A DNA stretch of 64,000 bases from Bacteroidota bacterium (lineage in GTDB: Bacteria; Bacteroidota; Bacteroidia; Chitinophagales; Chitinophagaceae), in assembly GCA_018267545.1 (NCBI GenBank), contig JAFDYG010000466.1, positions 62,001 to 126,000 on the forward strand. Reading direction: 5' to 3'. Shown in pieces: positions 1-9,491 of this stretch. Made by a program: the position numbers and the translations under genes. Below the pieces are notes generated by a model that did no database searches, was not told the origin of the DNA, and saw only the letters and a list, made by a program, of their open reading frames with translations. The first letter of the stretch is position 1; each line of letters begins with the position of its first letter.

Positions 1-2179
1 GGACGCAGCTTTTGGGGCCGACTGGCAAGGCGTCCGGGGTTTTTGTGAAATGCCCTTTGCCGTCGCCGATGTACAATATAGCTTGTACGCCGACGGTGTA
101 TAGGTCGAGGTGTCCGTCTCCATTGGCATCGAAGAAAGCTGCGTCGGTTATGGCGTGAATGCTGTCAAGAGTTTGTTTTATATAATGACCATTTTTCTGA
201 CCAAGGTATAGCGTGCCGCCGGCGCAAATATCTGCGTAGCCATCTTCGTTTATATCGGCCGATATCAGGCTGGGGCCGGTATAGGATAGGGGGCTTAATA
301 GCTGGGGTTGGAGCTTGAAGTCGTTGATGGATGAACCCGGGTGCCGGTAGTCGATGGGAGGGGCGGTTTCGTGGTAAATGGGGGTGGGTGGTGCTGATGG
401 GGCCGCGGTGAGGGTCGCATTGGCTTCTTCGAGCTGTAGGGTTTGGTCGGGTTTTACGTTGGTCAGCACTTGTTGCTTGCCGCTTAGCCAGGTGATGACG
501 AGGGAATCGATGGTTGGATTGGCGCCAAGTCCAAAGTGGAGAATGGGCGAGACAGAAGACTGATACCCCTGCGCGGGCATCTGCTCCAGGTATTGATGGC
601 GGCCTTTCTGGTAGAGGGCCAATTTCGTCCCGATACCGTTGCCGTGGAGCTTGACTTGTAAATAGTGGTGGTTCGGCCGCTGGCTGGCGGTGTTCTCATA
701 GATAAAGGCGGAGATATTTATGTTGTTTACGACAAGATCCAGGTCGCCGTCGTTGTCCAGATCGGCCCAGGCGGCTCCGTTGCTGTTGGATGGGAGCGTG
801 ATGCCCCATTGCTTGCTCATGTCGGTGAAGTGGGTTGTGCTGTCGTTTCTAAAAAAATAGCTCGATACGTTCGAAGACGGCATATGGTCTACGATGTCCA
901 GCACGTCCTCGCGGCGCAGCCGTCCCTTTGTTTGTGTGTAGCCCTCCATAAACTTGATAAAGTCCATATTGGTATAATCCCGAACGTACCCGTTCGTAAC
1001 GAACAGGTCCTTCCATCCATCGTCGTCGAAGTCGGCAAAAAGCGGGGCCCAGCTCCAATCCGTATGTGAAAGCCCCGCCAATTGACCGATCTCGCTGAAG
1101 CTGCCGTCTCCATTGTTTAGCTGCAGCATATTGCGCATGTATTGATAGTGAAAGCCCGACCGGACGTTCAGGTCGAATTTTTCGTAGTTGTCGGGGGCGA
1201 AGAGCAGCTTCTGGCGGCGATTGGTTTCGGGCAGCATGTCCAGCGTAAAAATGTCGGGGAGTCCGTCGTTATTGACGTCTGCTACGTTGTTGCCCATCGA
1301 GAATTGAGAGGTATGACCGAAGCTTTTTGCGAGCTGGTTCGTAAAGCCGCCGTGCTGGTTATTGACGTAGTAATAGTCGGGGACGTTATAGTCGTTGGAG
1401 ATATAGATGTCGGGCCAGCCGTCGCCGTCGATGTCAGAGATGGCTGCACCAAGTCCATAGGTGAGGGAGGAGTTGCTGATGCCCGATTGTACGGTTACGT
1501 CGTGGAAATGGTTGTTATCGTTACGGTATAGTTTTATTCCACAGAGGGAGTCAGGTTTTTTTAGAATTTCGGCGGTGAGCTTTTCATTTAATATAGGAAG
1601 AGAGTTTGGATTGTGGTTGAGCTCCAAGAGGTCGAGGTCTCCGTCTCTGTCGTAGTCGAAGAAATAGGCCTGCGTGGTGTAGGATGAATCGGCCAGTCCA
1701 TAGGCTGCGGCTTCGTCGGTAAACTTGTCGTTCCCCTGGTTGATAAATAATTGCTTGACCCGATGAGCCGGCGACACCTTACCCGAGTAGCAAAGAAAGA
1801 TATCCGGCCGGCCGTCGCCGTTGACGTCGGCGATGCTGACGCCCGTTTTCCAGGGGCCTGGTCTTCCGGCTACGCCGGCTTCTTCGGTGATGTCCTGGAA
1901 TTGCATGTGACCCTTATTTATATAGAGTTTATTCGGAGACATATTTGCAGAGAAATAAATGTCCTGCAAGCCGTCGCCATTGAAGTCCGCGATGGCCACG
2001 CCGCCGCCGTTGTAGAAGTACTCGTATTCGAGGACGTTGGTGTTCAAACCTTCGGTAAGCTGGTTGTTGAAGTCCAGGCGCGAGAGCTTGAACAGCGGGT
2101 CGGGCTCCCTGTGTCCACAAGAGGCTAAAAAAATGCCTGCTCCGAAGAGCAGACATTGAAGATAAGGCTTGGTCGACAT
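1..2179 (-). CDS. FG-GAP/VCBS repeat lipoprotein with ASPIC/UnbV domain (CRTAC1-like), C-terminus cut by window edge
   Basis: At least 726 residues are present and the frame is still open at base 1. The start at 2179 overlaps the upstream SusD stop by one base (TAATG), so translation is probably coupled. The N-terminus is a lipoprotein signal with LASC and lipid Cys21. At least seven Asp-rich FG-GAP calcium-loop repeats follow, of the form DFNGDGLQDIYF, DVNGDGRPDIFL and DLDNDGDLDLVV. An ASPIC/UnbV-like stretch near residues 510-590 comes next (FGLGANPTIDSLVITW), and then further repeats. It is predicted to be a surface or periplasmic beta-propeller lipoprotein. Such proteins often follow SusCD pairs in Bacteroidota, but their substrate is unknown. 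I infer that it helps the adjacent SusCD bind its ligand. Confidence 0.85.
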   Translation of the reverse strand, partial: MSTKPYLQCLLFGAGIFLASCGHREPDPLFKLSRLDFNNQLTEGLNTNVLEYEYFYNGGGVAIADFNGDGLQDIYFSANMSPNKLYINKGHMQFQDITEEAGVAGRPGPWKTGVSIADVNGDGRPDIFLCYSGKVSPAHRVKQLFINQGNDKFTDEAAAYGLADSSYTTQAYFFDYDRDGDLDLLELNHNPNSLPILNEKLTAEILKKPDSLCGIKLYRNDNNHFHDVTVQSGISNSSLTYGLGAAISDIDGDGWPDIYISNDYNVPDYYYVNNQHGGFTNQLAKSFGHTSQFSMGNNVADVNNDGLPDIFTLDMLPETNRRQKLLFAPDNYEKFDLNVRSGFHYQYMRNMLQLNNGDGSFSEIGQLAGLSHTDWSWAPLFADFDDDGWKDLFVTNGYVRDYTNMDFIKFMEGYTQTKGRLRREDVLDIVDHMPSSNVSSYFFRNDSTTHFTDMSKQWGITLPSNSNGAAWADLDNDGDLDLVVNNINISAFIYENTASQRPNHHYLQVKLHGNGIGTKLALYQKGRHQYLEQMPAQGYQSSVSPILHFGLGANPTIDSLVITWLSGKQQVLTNVKPDQTLQLEEANATLTAAPSAPPTPIYHETAPPIDYRHPGSSINDFKLQPQLLSPLSYTGPSLISADINEDGYADICAGGTLYLGQKNGHYIKQTLDSIHAITDAAFFDANGDGHLDLYTVGVQAILYIGDGKGHFTKTPDALPVGPKSCV

Positions 2180-4050
2180 TAATTGCTATAACCTGGGTTT
2201 TGGATCAGTTTGTTGTTTTTATTTACTTCATCGCGCGTGATGGGCCGGAAATACATCTTGTCCAGCCAGGTACGGTTTTCGAGTGAGTTATCGATCACCG
2301 GCGAATAGCTATAATTGTACAGCGTCTCGTCGTGATGATACGGAGCGGGTGCCAGCGCGCCCGGCTTCAGGTTGCCGATGACGTTGATGAACTGAATCTT
2401 GCGCCCCAGCGTCGCGCCAGCGATCATCCACCTTCTTGCGTCGTGATACCGGTGTTCTTCATAGGCTAGCTCGACCCTGCGTTCGTTGCGGTATTGGTCC
2501 CTGAGCGTTGTACCCGATGCAGTGGTTGCGGGCATACCCGCCCGGAAGCGAATCTTGTTGAGCCAGATCAGCGCCTCGGGCTCATTCCCGAGTTCGATAT
2601 TTGCCTCGACGTAGTTCAATACCATTTCGGTGTAGCGGAGGACGGGCCAGGGGATATACTGACGGGTATTGTTGTCGACTACCGCGGGATCGGGGTCGAT
2701 AAATTTCCTCATGTAGTAACCGGTCCAGCTGCCGTTCCAGTTTTCGACCGGGCTTTGCCGTGTATCGAGACCGGCCTGAAGCGTGCCGCCCGACATCTGA
2801 TAAGACCCGGACTGGATTTGATTGGCCGGGTCGGGATTGCTTGTGATCTTGTCGCGCGGCTTCCAGTTGGCACCGTCGAAAAGGATCGTGGCGGAAAGCC
2901 GGGGGTCTCTATTCTTATAAGGGGCCGAGGCTTGAGCGGAGTTGTTCCAGCTAAATTTGGTCCCGTCCATCATTTCGTAGTCGTCCACCAATTCCTGGAT
3001 GGGCGCGTTTCCTGCCCAGTTGTGATAGCCGTTCGGGCCGTTGTCGAGACCGACTGAAGTCCCGTCGGTACCGGGGCCGCCGCTTACCAGCTGCGAGGAG
3101 AAGTCGCGCTCGAACAGCAGCTCTTTCGAAGCGGCCTTGTCGAGACCCGGCGCGTTGCTGCCGCCGCCCATCGCGATGGATACATAGTTGTTTTGTCCGT
3201 CGGCCGCCGTTACCGGAGCCGTCAAGTCCATCTTGTAACCCCCGCCCGCTGCCTGCATCGCGGCCCATGCCGCGTCCTTTGCGGTTTGCCAGCGAGCCTT
3301 GCGGTCACCGGTGGTGTAACCCAATAGTTCGGGATTGGAATAGGTAGAGATGATTTGTGAATTGGCCTTTGCGGTGGGCACGTCGTGCAGGTCGCTGGCG
3401 GCGTATAGCAGTATCCGTGACTTCAATGCCAGCGCGCTGACGGCTGTTGACCGGCCCTTGGCAAGCGTCTTACCGGTCAGAAGCGAGACCGCGGTATCGC
3501 AGTCGGCGACGATCAGGTTGACGCAGTCGGACCAGGTGCTGCGCGCGAGGCTATAATCCTGGTTGAGGTCGTACGTTTTAGTAACCAGCGGTACCGCGCC
3601 ATAGTAGCGGACCAGCTGATGATAATAATAAGCACGTAAGAAATGCGCTTCACCCTTGAGCCGGTTGTTCAGCACCGTGTCGGTGAAGGTGGCGATCTTT
3701 AGATTCTCGAGGGCGACGTTTGTGGCGCGGATACGGCTGTACATGGCGCCCCACTCGTACGTATTGCTGACCCAGCCCGGATTGGTCGGGCCGAGGGTTC
3801 CCTCGTTGACCGTGTTGATGCCGCGTCCGGGGTGAACAAAGACGGCCTCGTCGGAAAGAGACGAAAGCTGCTGCTCGTCGAAGCCGCCGTTGCCGAGGCC
3901 GTTGTAGATGTCCGTTACAAAGGCTTCGGCGAGACCGCCGTCCTTCCAGGTGTCGGAAGCCTGGATCTGACTCAGCGGCTTTGTGTCGAGAAATTTCTTG
4001 CTGCAACCTGCAAACAATAATAGAACTGATATCGCTAGAATGGGTTTCAT
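2179..4050 (-). CDS. SusD/RagB-family outer-membrane nutrient-binding lipoprotein
   Basis: 623 residues, with a lipoprotein signal ending FAGC (lipid Cys16) and followed by KKFLD, the usual SusD N-terminus. The helical TPR-like body carries family hallmarks: LRAYYYHQLVRYYG near residue 140, and a C-terminal half with RFRAG, RRVELAYEEHRYHDARRW and a YSY-rich end. It sits 11 bases after the SusC stop, so the two form one transport unit. SusD forms the lid over the SusC barrel and binds the substrate at the cell surface. The ligand cannot be told from sequence. No degradative enzyme is visible in this operon within the window. Confidence 0.95.
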   Translation of the reverse strand: MKPILAISVLLLFAGCSKKFLDTKPLSQIQASDTWKDGGLAEAFVTDIYNGLGNGGFDEQQLSSLSDEAVFVHPGRGINTVNEGTLGPTNPGWVSNTYEWGAMYSRIRATNVALENLKIATFTDTVLNNRLKGEAHFLRAYYYHQLVRYYGAVPLVTKTYDLNQDYSLARSTWSDCVNLIVADCDTAVSLLTGKTLAKGRSTAVSALALKSRILLYAASDLHDVPTAKANSQIISTYSNPELLGYTTGDRKARWQTAKDAAWAAMQAAGGGYKMDLTAPVTAADGQNNYVSIAMGGGSNAPGLDKAASKELLFERDFSSQLVSGGPGTDGTSVGLDNGPNGYHNWAGNAPIQELVDDYEMMDGTKFSWNNSAQASAPYKNRDPRLSATILFDGANWKPRDKITSNPDPANQIQSGSYQMSGGTLQAGLDTRQSPVENWNGSWTGYYMRKFIDPDPAVVDNNTRQYIPWPVLRYTEMVLNYVEANIELGNEPEALIWLNKIRFRAGMPATTASGTTLRDQYRNERRVELAYEEHRYHDARRWMIAGATLGRKIQFINVIGNLKPGALAPAPYHHDETLYNYSYSPVIDNSLENRTWLDKMYFRPITRDEVNKNNKLIQNPGYSN

Positions 4051-4061
4051 TGTTTGACGTT

Positions 4062-7000
4062 TTAGAAGGTGATTCTGCCGCCTACGTTAATAATTCTTGC
4101 CTGCGGGTAATACTGGCCGCTGCCCGAAGTCGACTCGGGGTCCCATATCTTCATCTTGTCCCAGGTGATCAGGTTGAGCCCGCTGGCGTAGATGCGGACC
4201 ATCGAGATGCCGGCCTTTTTCAAAACATTGGTCGAAACGTTGTATCCGAGCTCTACGTTCTTCAACCGGAAATAATCGCTGGGGCGAAGGAAGTAAGTGT
4301 TCCAGCCCGGCGAGGTCGAAGTAGACGTATTGGTATAGTATGTATTGTTGCGGTTGGTGATACGCGGGTCGATGCTGCTGGGGTTGTCGATCGTCCACAT
4401 GTGGTCGTAGCTGTATTGAAGATAATTACCAATATCGCCCGATTCGGTGGCGATATAGAGCAGCCCGCCCTTGGCGCCCTGGAACAGCACCGACAGATCG
4501 AAGCCCTTCCACTGCGCCCGGAGGTTGACGCCGCCCGTAAAGGTTGGGTCTTGCGTCTTGTTCAGCCGGACCATGTCGTTGCCGTCGATCTTGCCGTCGG
4601 CGTTGACGTCCTTGAACTTCATGTCGCCCGGCTCTACGGCTGGTGTTACACCCGAATAGTCGAGCGTATTGGCGGCCACGTCCCTTGCATCGCGGAAGAC
4701 GCCCGCGTATTGATAGGCCAGGAATGCAGCGCCGCCGCTGACGCTGCCTGCGGCGCCGAAGGGATGACCGGTGGCCTTTTGCCATTCTGGAAGACCGGGG
4801 TCTCCGTCTCTGTATAGGATTTTGTTCTTGGCGTAGCCGCCGTTGACGGTGATGGAAAATTTCACGCCGCCTGCCTGGCCGTTGTAGCCGACGGAAAATT
4901 CATAACCCTTGTTCTGCGCCCGGGCGATATTCTCGGGGGGCAGGATGGAGGCGATACCGCTGGAGGCGGGAGTAAGGCCGGAGGGTTGCCAGAGAATTTT
5001 GGTCCGTTTGTCGTAGAAATAATCGGCTTCGAAGTTGATCTTGCCGTCGAGCAATTGTCCCTCGATTCCGACGTCGGTATTGTTGGCGACTTCCCAGGTG
5101 AAGTTGGGATTGGGCACCACCGTTTCCGCCAGTGTCGTCGCGCCCTGTCCGTTGATGACATAATTGCCGAAGCCATAGGTCTGGAGGTATTGATACTCCT
5201 GAAGGGAAGTCACGCCGGTCTTGGGATTGGTATAAAAGACCTGGTCGTTCCCCATCTGTCCCCAGGATGCTCTTAATTTCAGGTAATTGACGAGGGGGAT
5301 ATTCTTCTTCCAAAAATCTTCTTCGGAAATCCGCCAGCCCGCCAGTACACCGGGAAAAAATCCAAATCGATGCGCCGGGGGAAACAGATAGGAGCCGTCG
5401 TAGCGCCAGAGAAATTCCGCGAGATACTTTTCCTTATAGTTATACGCCACGCGGCCGAGATAGCTGAGACGGGCGCGTTCGTAAGCCGAACCGCCGACGT
5501 TCTGCTGGTAGGCTCCTCCGGCAAAAAGCTGGTCGTTTGCAGTCGAGATAAAATTGGTCCGATAGGCGTTGAAGTCTTGCTGTGTATTGGTCTCGCGCGT
5601 GACACCGGCCATGACATTAATCGTATGATCGCCGATGATGCGGTCGTAGGTGATAAAGCCTTGTAGCAAGATGTTCAGGTTGGTCACGCTGGTATCGGAT
5701 AGCTGGGGGGAAGTAAATGTGGACCGGACGCTTTTGGTTAATAGAGGAGTCTTTCCGTCGGCCTGGTAAGTCGCGTGGTCCCAGAAATACAGCGACCAGG
5801 GCGTCTGCCAGACCTTGTCGATACGGCTGGTCTTGTCGACGGTGGCGGTACCGGATAGCTTCAGTCCCGGAACGTAGGGAATCTGAATGTCCAGGCGTCC
5901 ATTGGCCTGGAAGTAGTCGCGCTTGTCCTTGTCGTAACCGGTGGCGTTCGTGGTGATGACGATGGGATTTTGGCCGTTTTCAATATCCGGTCCTGGAAGC
6001 CCGTTGGGCCATACCTCGGGGTCGGTGGGCCGGCCGCGCATCAACATCCGAAAGATGGAGCCCGCGTTCTGCGTGGGATAGAAGCGATACTCCTCGCGGG
6101 CCAGCAGGCCGATGCTGGTGCTGATATAGTTATTCACCTTGGCGTCTACCGTGAGGCGGAGGTCGTATTGTTTGTAGCCGGTTGCGGAATTCTTGTAATA
6201 CCCGTCCTGGTCGAGGTAGCCGAGCGAACCATAATAGTGGAGGTTCTCCGAGCCGCCGTTGATCTGAAGAATGTGCTGTACCTGCGGCGACCAGGTCTTT
6301 AGCGTGGTCTTGAACCAGTCGGTATTGGGGTGGCCCCAGGGGTCGGAGCCATCGGCGTATTTCTTTAAGTCGGCTTGGGGGAAGGGTGGGACGATGGTCG
6401 TGCCGCCGGTGGTGTAGCTGCCGGTGGTGTTTAGCGCGGTCTGTGCCGTAGCCCATTCCGCGGATGGAACGTGGTCGAAGATATTCGTCAGATTATTCAT
6501 CTCGGCGTACTCGACGGCGTTCGCCATCTTCGGGATGCGATCGGGTTGAGACCAGCCATGATTGAACGTATAAGATACCTGGGGCTTTCCGGTACGCCCG
6601 TGCTTGGTCGTGATGAGGATGACGCCGTTTGCGGCCCGGGCGCCATAGATGGCGGCGGATGCGTCCTTCAGGACGGACATGCTCTCGATATCGGCGGGGT
6701 TGATGCGTTCCAGACCGCCCGCGATATCGGGAACCCCGTCGAGGACGATCAGCGCGGAAGTGTTGCCCATCGTATTCGTACCGCGGATTCGTATAGCCGA
6801 GCCGTCCCTGCCGGGTTCACCGCTGGTCTGGATCGTCGTCACACCGGGAAGGCGGCCGGCGAGGGAATTGGAGAGATTGACCGTCGGCGTCTTTTCGAGC
6901 TCGGCCCCTTTCACCGATACGACTGCGCCGGTAACCGTCACCCTTTTCTGTGTGGCGTATCCGACCACCACCACGTCTTTCAACGCGGTGTCGCTGTTTT

Positions 7001-7604
7001 TGAACTGCATGTCGGCGGTGGTTCGTCCTTTGAGGGCGTACTCCTTTGCACCAAAGCCGACGTAGCTAAAGACGAGTGTCGCGTTGGGATTGGTCACGGT
7101 GAGGGTATAGGTTCCATCTTCGGCTGTGGTGGTGCCGTTGTTGGAGCCCTTCTCCTGGATGCTGACGCCGCTGAGGGGCTCGCCTTTATCATTGGTGACG
7201 CGGCCGGTGACCTTGACGGCAGACAGGGGTTTAGTTTCGCCGGAGGTCTGTGTGATTACGATCAGGTTTTCGCCCAGCTTCTGCCAGGAGAGACCTGTCT
7301 TGCCTAGGATTTCGGCAAGGACCTCGTCTACCTTCGCGTGCTTGACCTTGATACTGATGGGATTTTTGGGGAGGATATCGTCTTTGTAGACGAAACGAAA
7401 AGCGCCCTGTCCTTCGATGGCCTTGAAGACCTTTTTGATCGGCATGGACTCCAGGTGCAAGCTGATATTGTCCTGTCCGTAGCTGCTGGCGAAGGTCTGG
7501 AAGGATAAAGTAATACTAAGCAAAACGGCAAGTTTCGTCATCAGTAAGCATTTGATGATCAGACGGCCCGCATTTTTCGATGCGCCGCATCCGGATTTTT
7601 TCAT
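4062..7604 (-). CDS. SusC/RagA-family TonB-dependent transporter with N-terminal STN signalling domain
   Basis: 1180 residues. A long signal region ending ASSYGQ is followed by an STN (secretin/TonB N-terminal) domain at about residues 46-115, which contacts the FecR anti-sigma factor. A carboxypeptidase-regulatory-like domain lies at about 128-210 (VTGRVTNDKGEPLSGVSI) and a plug domain at about 215-330 (IRIRGTNTMGN, ANGVILITTKHG). The rest is a 22-strand-type barrel ending in Phe (GGRITF), the BAM recognition residue. The start at 7604 gives the MKKSGCG N-terminus seen in many STN-type SusC proteins. Upstream are FecR and an ECF sigma on the same strand. I infer that ligand binding is relayed STN to FecR to sigma and that the operon induces itself. 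Confidence 0.95.
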   Translation of the reverse strand: MKKSGCGASKNAGRLIIKCLLMTKLAVLLSITLSFQTFASSYGQDNISLHLESMPIKKVFKAIEGQGAFRFVYKDDILPKNPISIKVKHAKVDEVLAEILGKTGLSWQKLGENLIVITQTSGETKPLSAVKVTGRVTNDKGEPLSGVSIQEKGSNNGTTTAEDGTYTLTVTNPNATLVFSYVGFGAKEYALKGRTTADMQFKNSDTALKDVVVVGYATQKRVTVTGAVVSVKGAELEKTPTVNLSNSLAGRLPGVTTIQTSGEPGRDGSAIRIRGTNTMGNTSALIVLDGVPDIAGGLERINPADIESMSVLKDASAAIYGARAANGVILITTKHGRTGKPQVSYTFNHGWSQPDRIPKMANAVEYAEMNNLTNIFDHVPSAEWATAQTALNTTGSYTTGGTTIVPPFPQADLKKYADGSDPWGHPNTDWFKTTLKTWSPQVQHILQINGGSENLHYYGSLGYLDQDGYYKNSATGYKQYDLRLTVDAKVNNYISTSIGLLAREEYRFYPTQNAGSIFRMLMRGRPTDPEVWPNGLPGPDIENGQNPIVITTNATGYDKDKRDYFQANGRLDIQIPYVPGLKLSGTATVDKTSRIDKVWQTPWSLYFWDHATYQADGKTPLLTKSVRSTFTSPQLSDTSVTNLNILLQGFITYDRIIGDHTINVMAGVTRETNTQQDFNAYRTNFISTANDQLFAGGAYQQNVGGSAYERARLSYLGRVAYNYKEKYLAEFLWRYDGSYLFPPAHRFGFFPGVLAGWRISEEDFWKKNIPLVNYLKLRASWGQMGNDQVFYTNPKTGVTSLQEYQYLQTYGFGNYVINGQGATTLAETVVPNPNFTWEVANNTDVGIEGQLLDGKINFEADYFYDKRTKILWQPSGLTPASSGIASILPPENIARAQNKGYEFSVGYNGQAGGVKFSITVNGGYAKNKILYRDGDPGLPEWQKATGHPFGAAGSVSGGAAFLAYQYAGVFRDARDVAANTLDYSGVTPAVEPGDMKFKDVNADGKIDGNDMVRLNKTQDPTFTGGVNLRAQWKGFDLSVLFQGAKGGLLYIATESGDIGNYLQYSYDHMWTIDNPSSIDPRITNRNNTYYTNTSTSTSPGWNTYFLRPSDYFRLKNVELGYNVSTNVLKKAGISMVRIYASGLNLITWDKMKIWDPESTSGSGQYYPQARIINVGGRITF

Positions 7605-7621
7605 ACCTTAGGTTTGTTATA

Positions 7622-7706
7622 ATGATGATATGCTGCACCGAATCGGGCAGCTGTTGTCTTTACACGGCGGAGGATGGCGCAATCATTCTCCGCTTTTGTT
7701 TTTTAT
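7622..7706 (+). ncRNA. Candidate cis-antisense small RNA opposite the susC leader (DonS-like)
   Basis: On the strand opposite the FecR-SusC operon, an exact TAnnTTTG box at 7609-7616 predicts a start near 7622. The predicted RNA holds one hairpin (GCTGC/GCAGC, 7632-7651, with an inner CCG/CGG stem) and then an intrinsic terminator (GCGGAG/CTCCGC, 7667-7693, followed by TTTTGTTTTTT). It is about 80 nt long and complementary to the leader of the STN-type SusC gene. Bacteroides fragilis PULs with ECF sigma factors carry such antisense repressors (DonS family). No clear -33 element is seen. The RNA is a prediction from promoter plus terminator geometry. Confidence 0.42.
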
Positions 7707-7754
7707 GGATGATGACGAGTTATGTACAAGCTCTTCTCATAATGGCAGTTTTGG

Positions 7755-8723
7755 TTATCGTGTTATGGTGATCTCTTTCTTATTGATGCTATATTTGAAA
7801 TCTCCCGTCAGCCGGAGCGCTTCCATCACTTGTTCCAGGCTCTCGTCTTCGAAGACGCCGCTGTATTCTGTTTTTTTTAGACTCTCGTCGGCGATGGTGA
7901 CCTTTACGTTGTACCAGCGTTCGATTTTGGCCGCGACGTCTTCCAGGCTTTCCTGATCGAAGGCGAGCTTGTTTTTAGTCCAGAGGATTTCGGTCGCGGT
8001 GCTGTCCTCTTGTTTAAAATGCGCCTTGGTCAGCAGCATCTCTGGTGCTTTGAAGGGGTGCTCTATTTTTTGATTGGGCTTCAGGATTATTTTTCTATCG
8101 GGGTTGTTGCGCAGCGAGACCTCTATCGACCCGCTGATAAGCACGGCTTCGGCGGGCTCGTTGCTATAGGACCGGACATTCAGAATGGTCCCCAGCACCT
8201 TGACTTCGATCGAGCCGGCGTGTATGATAAACGGATGGTCCTTGTCCCTGGCGATATCGAAATAGGCTTCGCCGCTAAGCGTTACGTCACGGTTATCCTT
8301 GCCATAGGTGAGCTTGCTGTCTGCATTCAGCCAGACTTGCGAGCCGTCGGGGAGTATGACCTTCGACTTGGAGCCTGGTTTTGTCATGACCATATTCTCA
8401 CTCTTGTTTTTTTTGACGGTTAGCAGGTAGATGCTTACGACTGCAATGACTACGGTGGCAGCCACGGCCAGCATGAACCTATACGATTTACGGGGAATGG
8501 GGGATGGTGCTGCCGTTTGCTCGCTCATCCTCTGTAGATGGCGGCTCAGCATGTCTGGGGTTTGAATGGGGGTGCGCTCCTTCCATAAGGATTGGAGCGT
8601 GTCCAGCTGCGCCCTCCTCTCAGGGAACTTGTTCAACCAGACCTCGAGCGATGCCAGATCTTCTTCTGTTGCCTCTTCGGATAGCTTTAGGCTTACCAAT
8701 AACCAAAATTGATCTTCGTACAT
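7755..8723 (-). CDS. FecR-family anti-sigma factor
   Basis: 322 residues. A short cytoplasmic N-terminal segment (about 1-82) would bind the sigma factor. One membrane helix follows at about 84-102 (FMLAVAATVVIAVVSIYLL). The periplasmic FecR domain at about 108-205 includes LPDGSQVWLNADSKLTY and GEAYFDIARDKDHPFIIH, and a C-terminal DUF4974/STN-like domain lies at about 250-320. It lies between the ECF sigma gene (65 bases upstream) and the STN-bearing SusC. It is expected to hold the sigma factor inactive until the SusC STN domain signals that substrate is bound. The gap to SusC is 150 bases and contains the antisense hairpins described separately. Confidence 0.95.
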   Translation of the reverse strand: MYEDQFWLLVSLKLSEEATEEDLASLEVWLNKFPERRAQLDTLQSLWKERTPIQTPDMLSRHLQRMSEQTAAPSPIPRKSYRFMLAVAATVVIAVVSIYLLTVKKNKSENMVMTKPGSKSKVILPDGSQVWLNADSKLTYGKDNRDVTLSGEAYFDIARDKDHPFIIHAGSIEVKVLGTILNVRSYSNEPAEAVLISGSIEVSLRNNPDRKIILKPNQKIEHPFKAPEMLLTKAHFKQEDSTATEILWTKNKLAFDQESLEDVAAKIERWYNVKVTIADESLKKTEYSGVFEDESLEQVMEALRLTGDFKYSINKKEITITR

Positions 8724-8788
8724 AGGCGTTCGCTAACACCAAAGACAATCATTCGGATAGAAATGTACCAATGCCGTGGAAATTTTTT

Positions 8789-9385
8789 TTAGGAAGCCGA
8801 AAATTTATCGGCCGCGAGCATATTGGGATGCAGCCAGGCGGGGAGGGTTTCGCCGATTTTACGAATGGCGATGGCCAGCTGGTTGCGCACGGTGAGGGGA
8901 GAGATATCCAGGATGGCAGCCACTTCCTTGTACTTCAGCCCGTCTTCTTTGACTAGCTGAAAGATCAGCCGGCATTGGGGCGGGAGCTGGCGGATCACTT
9001 GCTGGATCTGACGGACCAGGTCGGCGGAAATGCACAGCTCTGCCGGGCCGCCGACGGTGATAAGGACTTCCACGTCGAGATGGTCCAGTCGCAGCAGCTT
9101 TTTGTGGCGGGAGTTTTGGGTGATATGATTGAGGGAGAAATTCTTAGCGATCGTATACAGGTAAACCGTTAGGTTCTCGATCTCGAGCAGCTTGTTGCGG
9201 ATCTGCCATACTTTTATAAATACGTCCGAGACAATCTCTTCGGCTGTTTCGTTGGACTTTACGAGGGAATAAGAAAAGCGGAATAAGGGACCCGAGAGGA
9301 GCTCGTACAGCTGGGTGTAGGCTTTCATGTCCTCGTAGAAAGCAATCCTTTGCTGGATTTCCCATATGGAAGCAGGTTTATTCAA
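8789..9385 (-). CDS. ECF RNA polymerase sigma factor (Bacteroidota SusCD-associated type)
   Basis: 198 residues with a sigma-70 region 2 at about 22-95 (YELLSGPLFRFSYSL, AEEIVSDVFIKVW) and a region 4 helix-turn-helix at about 130-185 (LPPQCRLIFQLVKEDGLKYKE, VAAILDISPLTVRNQ). There is no region 3, as expected for ECF sigmas. It is first in the operon ECF-FecR-SusC-SusD-FG-GAP. It probably directs RNA polymerase to this operon once it is released by the FecR protein. I could not pick a reliable promoter in the 106 bases upstream, which contain a 12-bp palindrome (ATTTTCGAAAAT, 9465-9476). Confidence 0.95.
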   Translation of the reverse strand: MNKPASIWEIQQRIAFYEDMKAYTQLYELLSGPLFRFSYSLVKSNETAEEIVSDVFIKVWQIRNKLLEIENLTVYLYTIAKNFSLNHITQNSRHKKLLRLDHLDVEVLITVGGPAELCISADLVRQIQQVIRQLPPQCRLIFQLVKEDGLKYKEVAAILDISPLTVRNQLAIAIRKIGETLPAWLHPNMLAADKFSAS

Positions 9386-9491
9386 GTGGTCTTGGTTATG
9401 GCAGCACTGCGTAGTAGCTCGTGACCTTAATGAAAGTTAAACCGATTAACTGAAACACCGACGCATTTTCGAAAATATATTTTTGCCCCTG

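Noticed and set aside
9465..9476. Palindrome ATTTTCGAAAAT as an operator of the first ECF sigma gene
   Set aside because: It is 80 bases upstream and AT-rich, with a good chance of arising randomly; no promoter element could be placed next to it.
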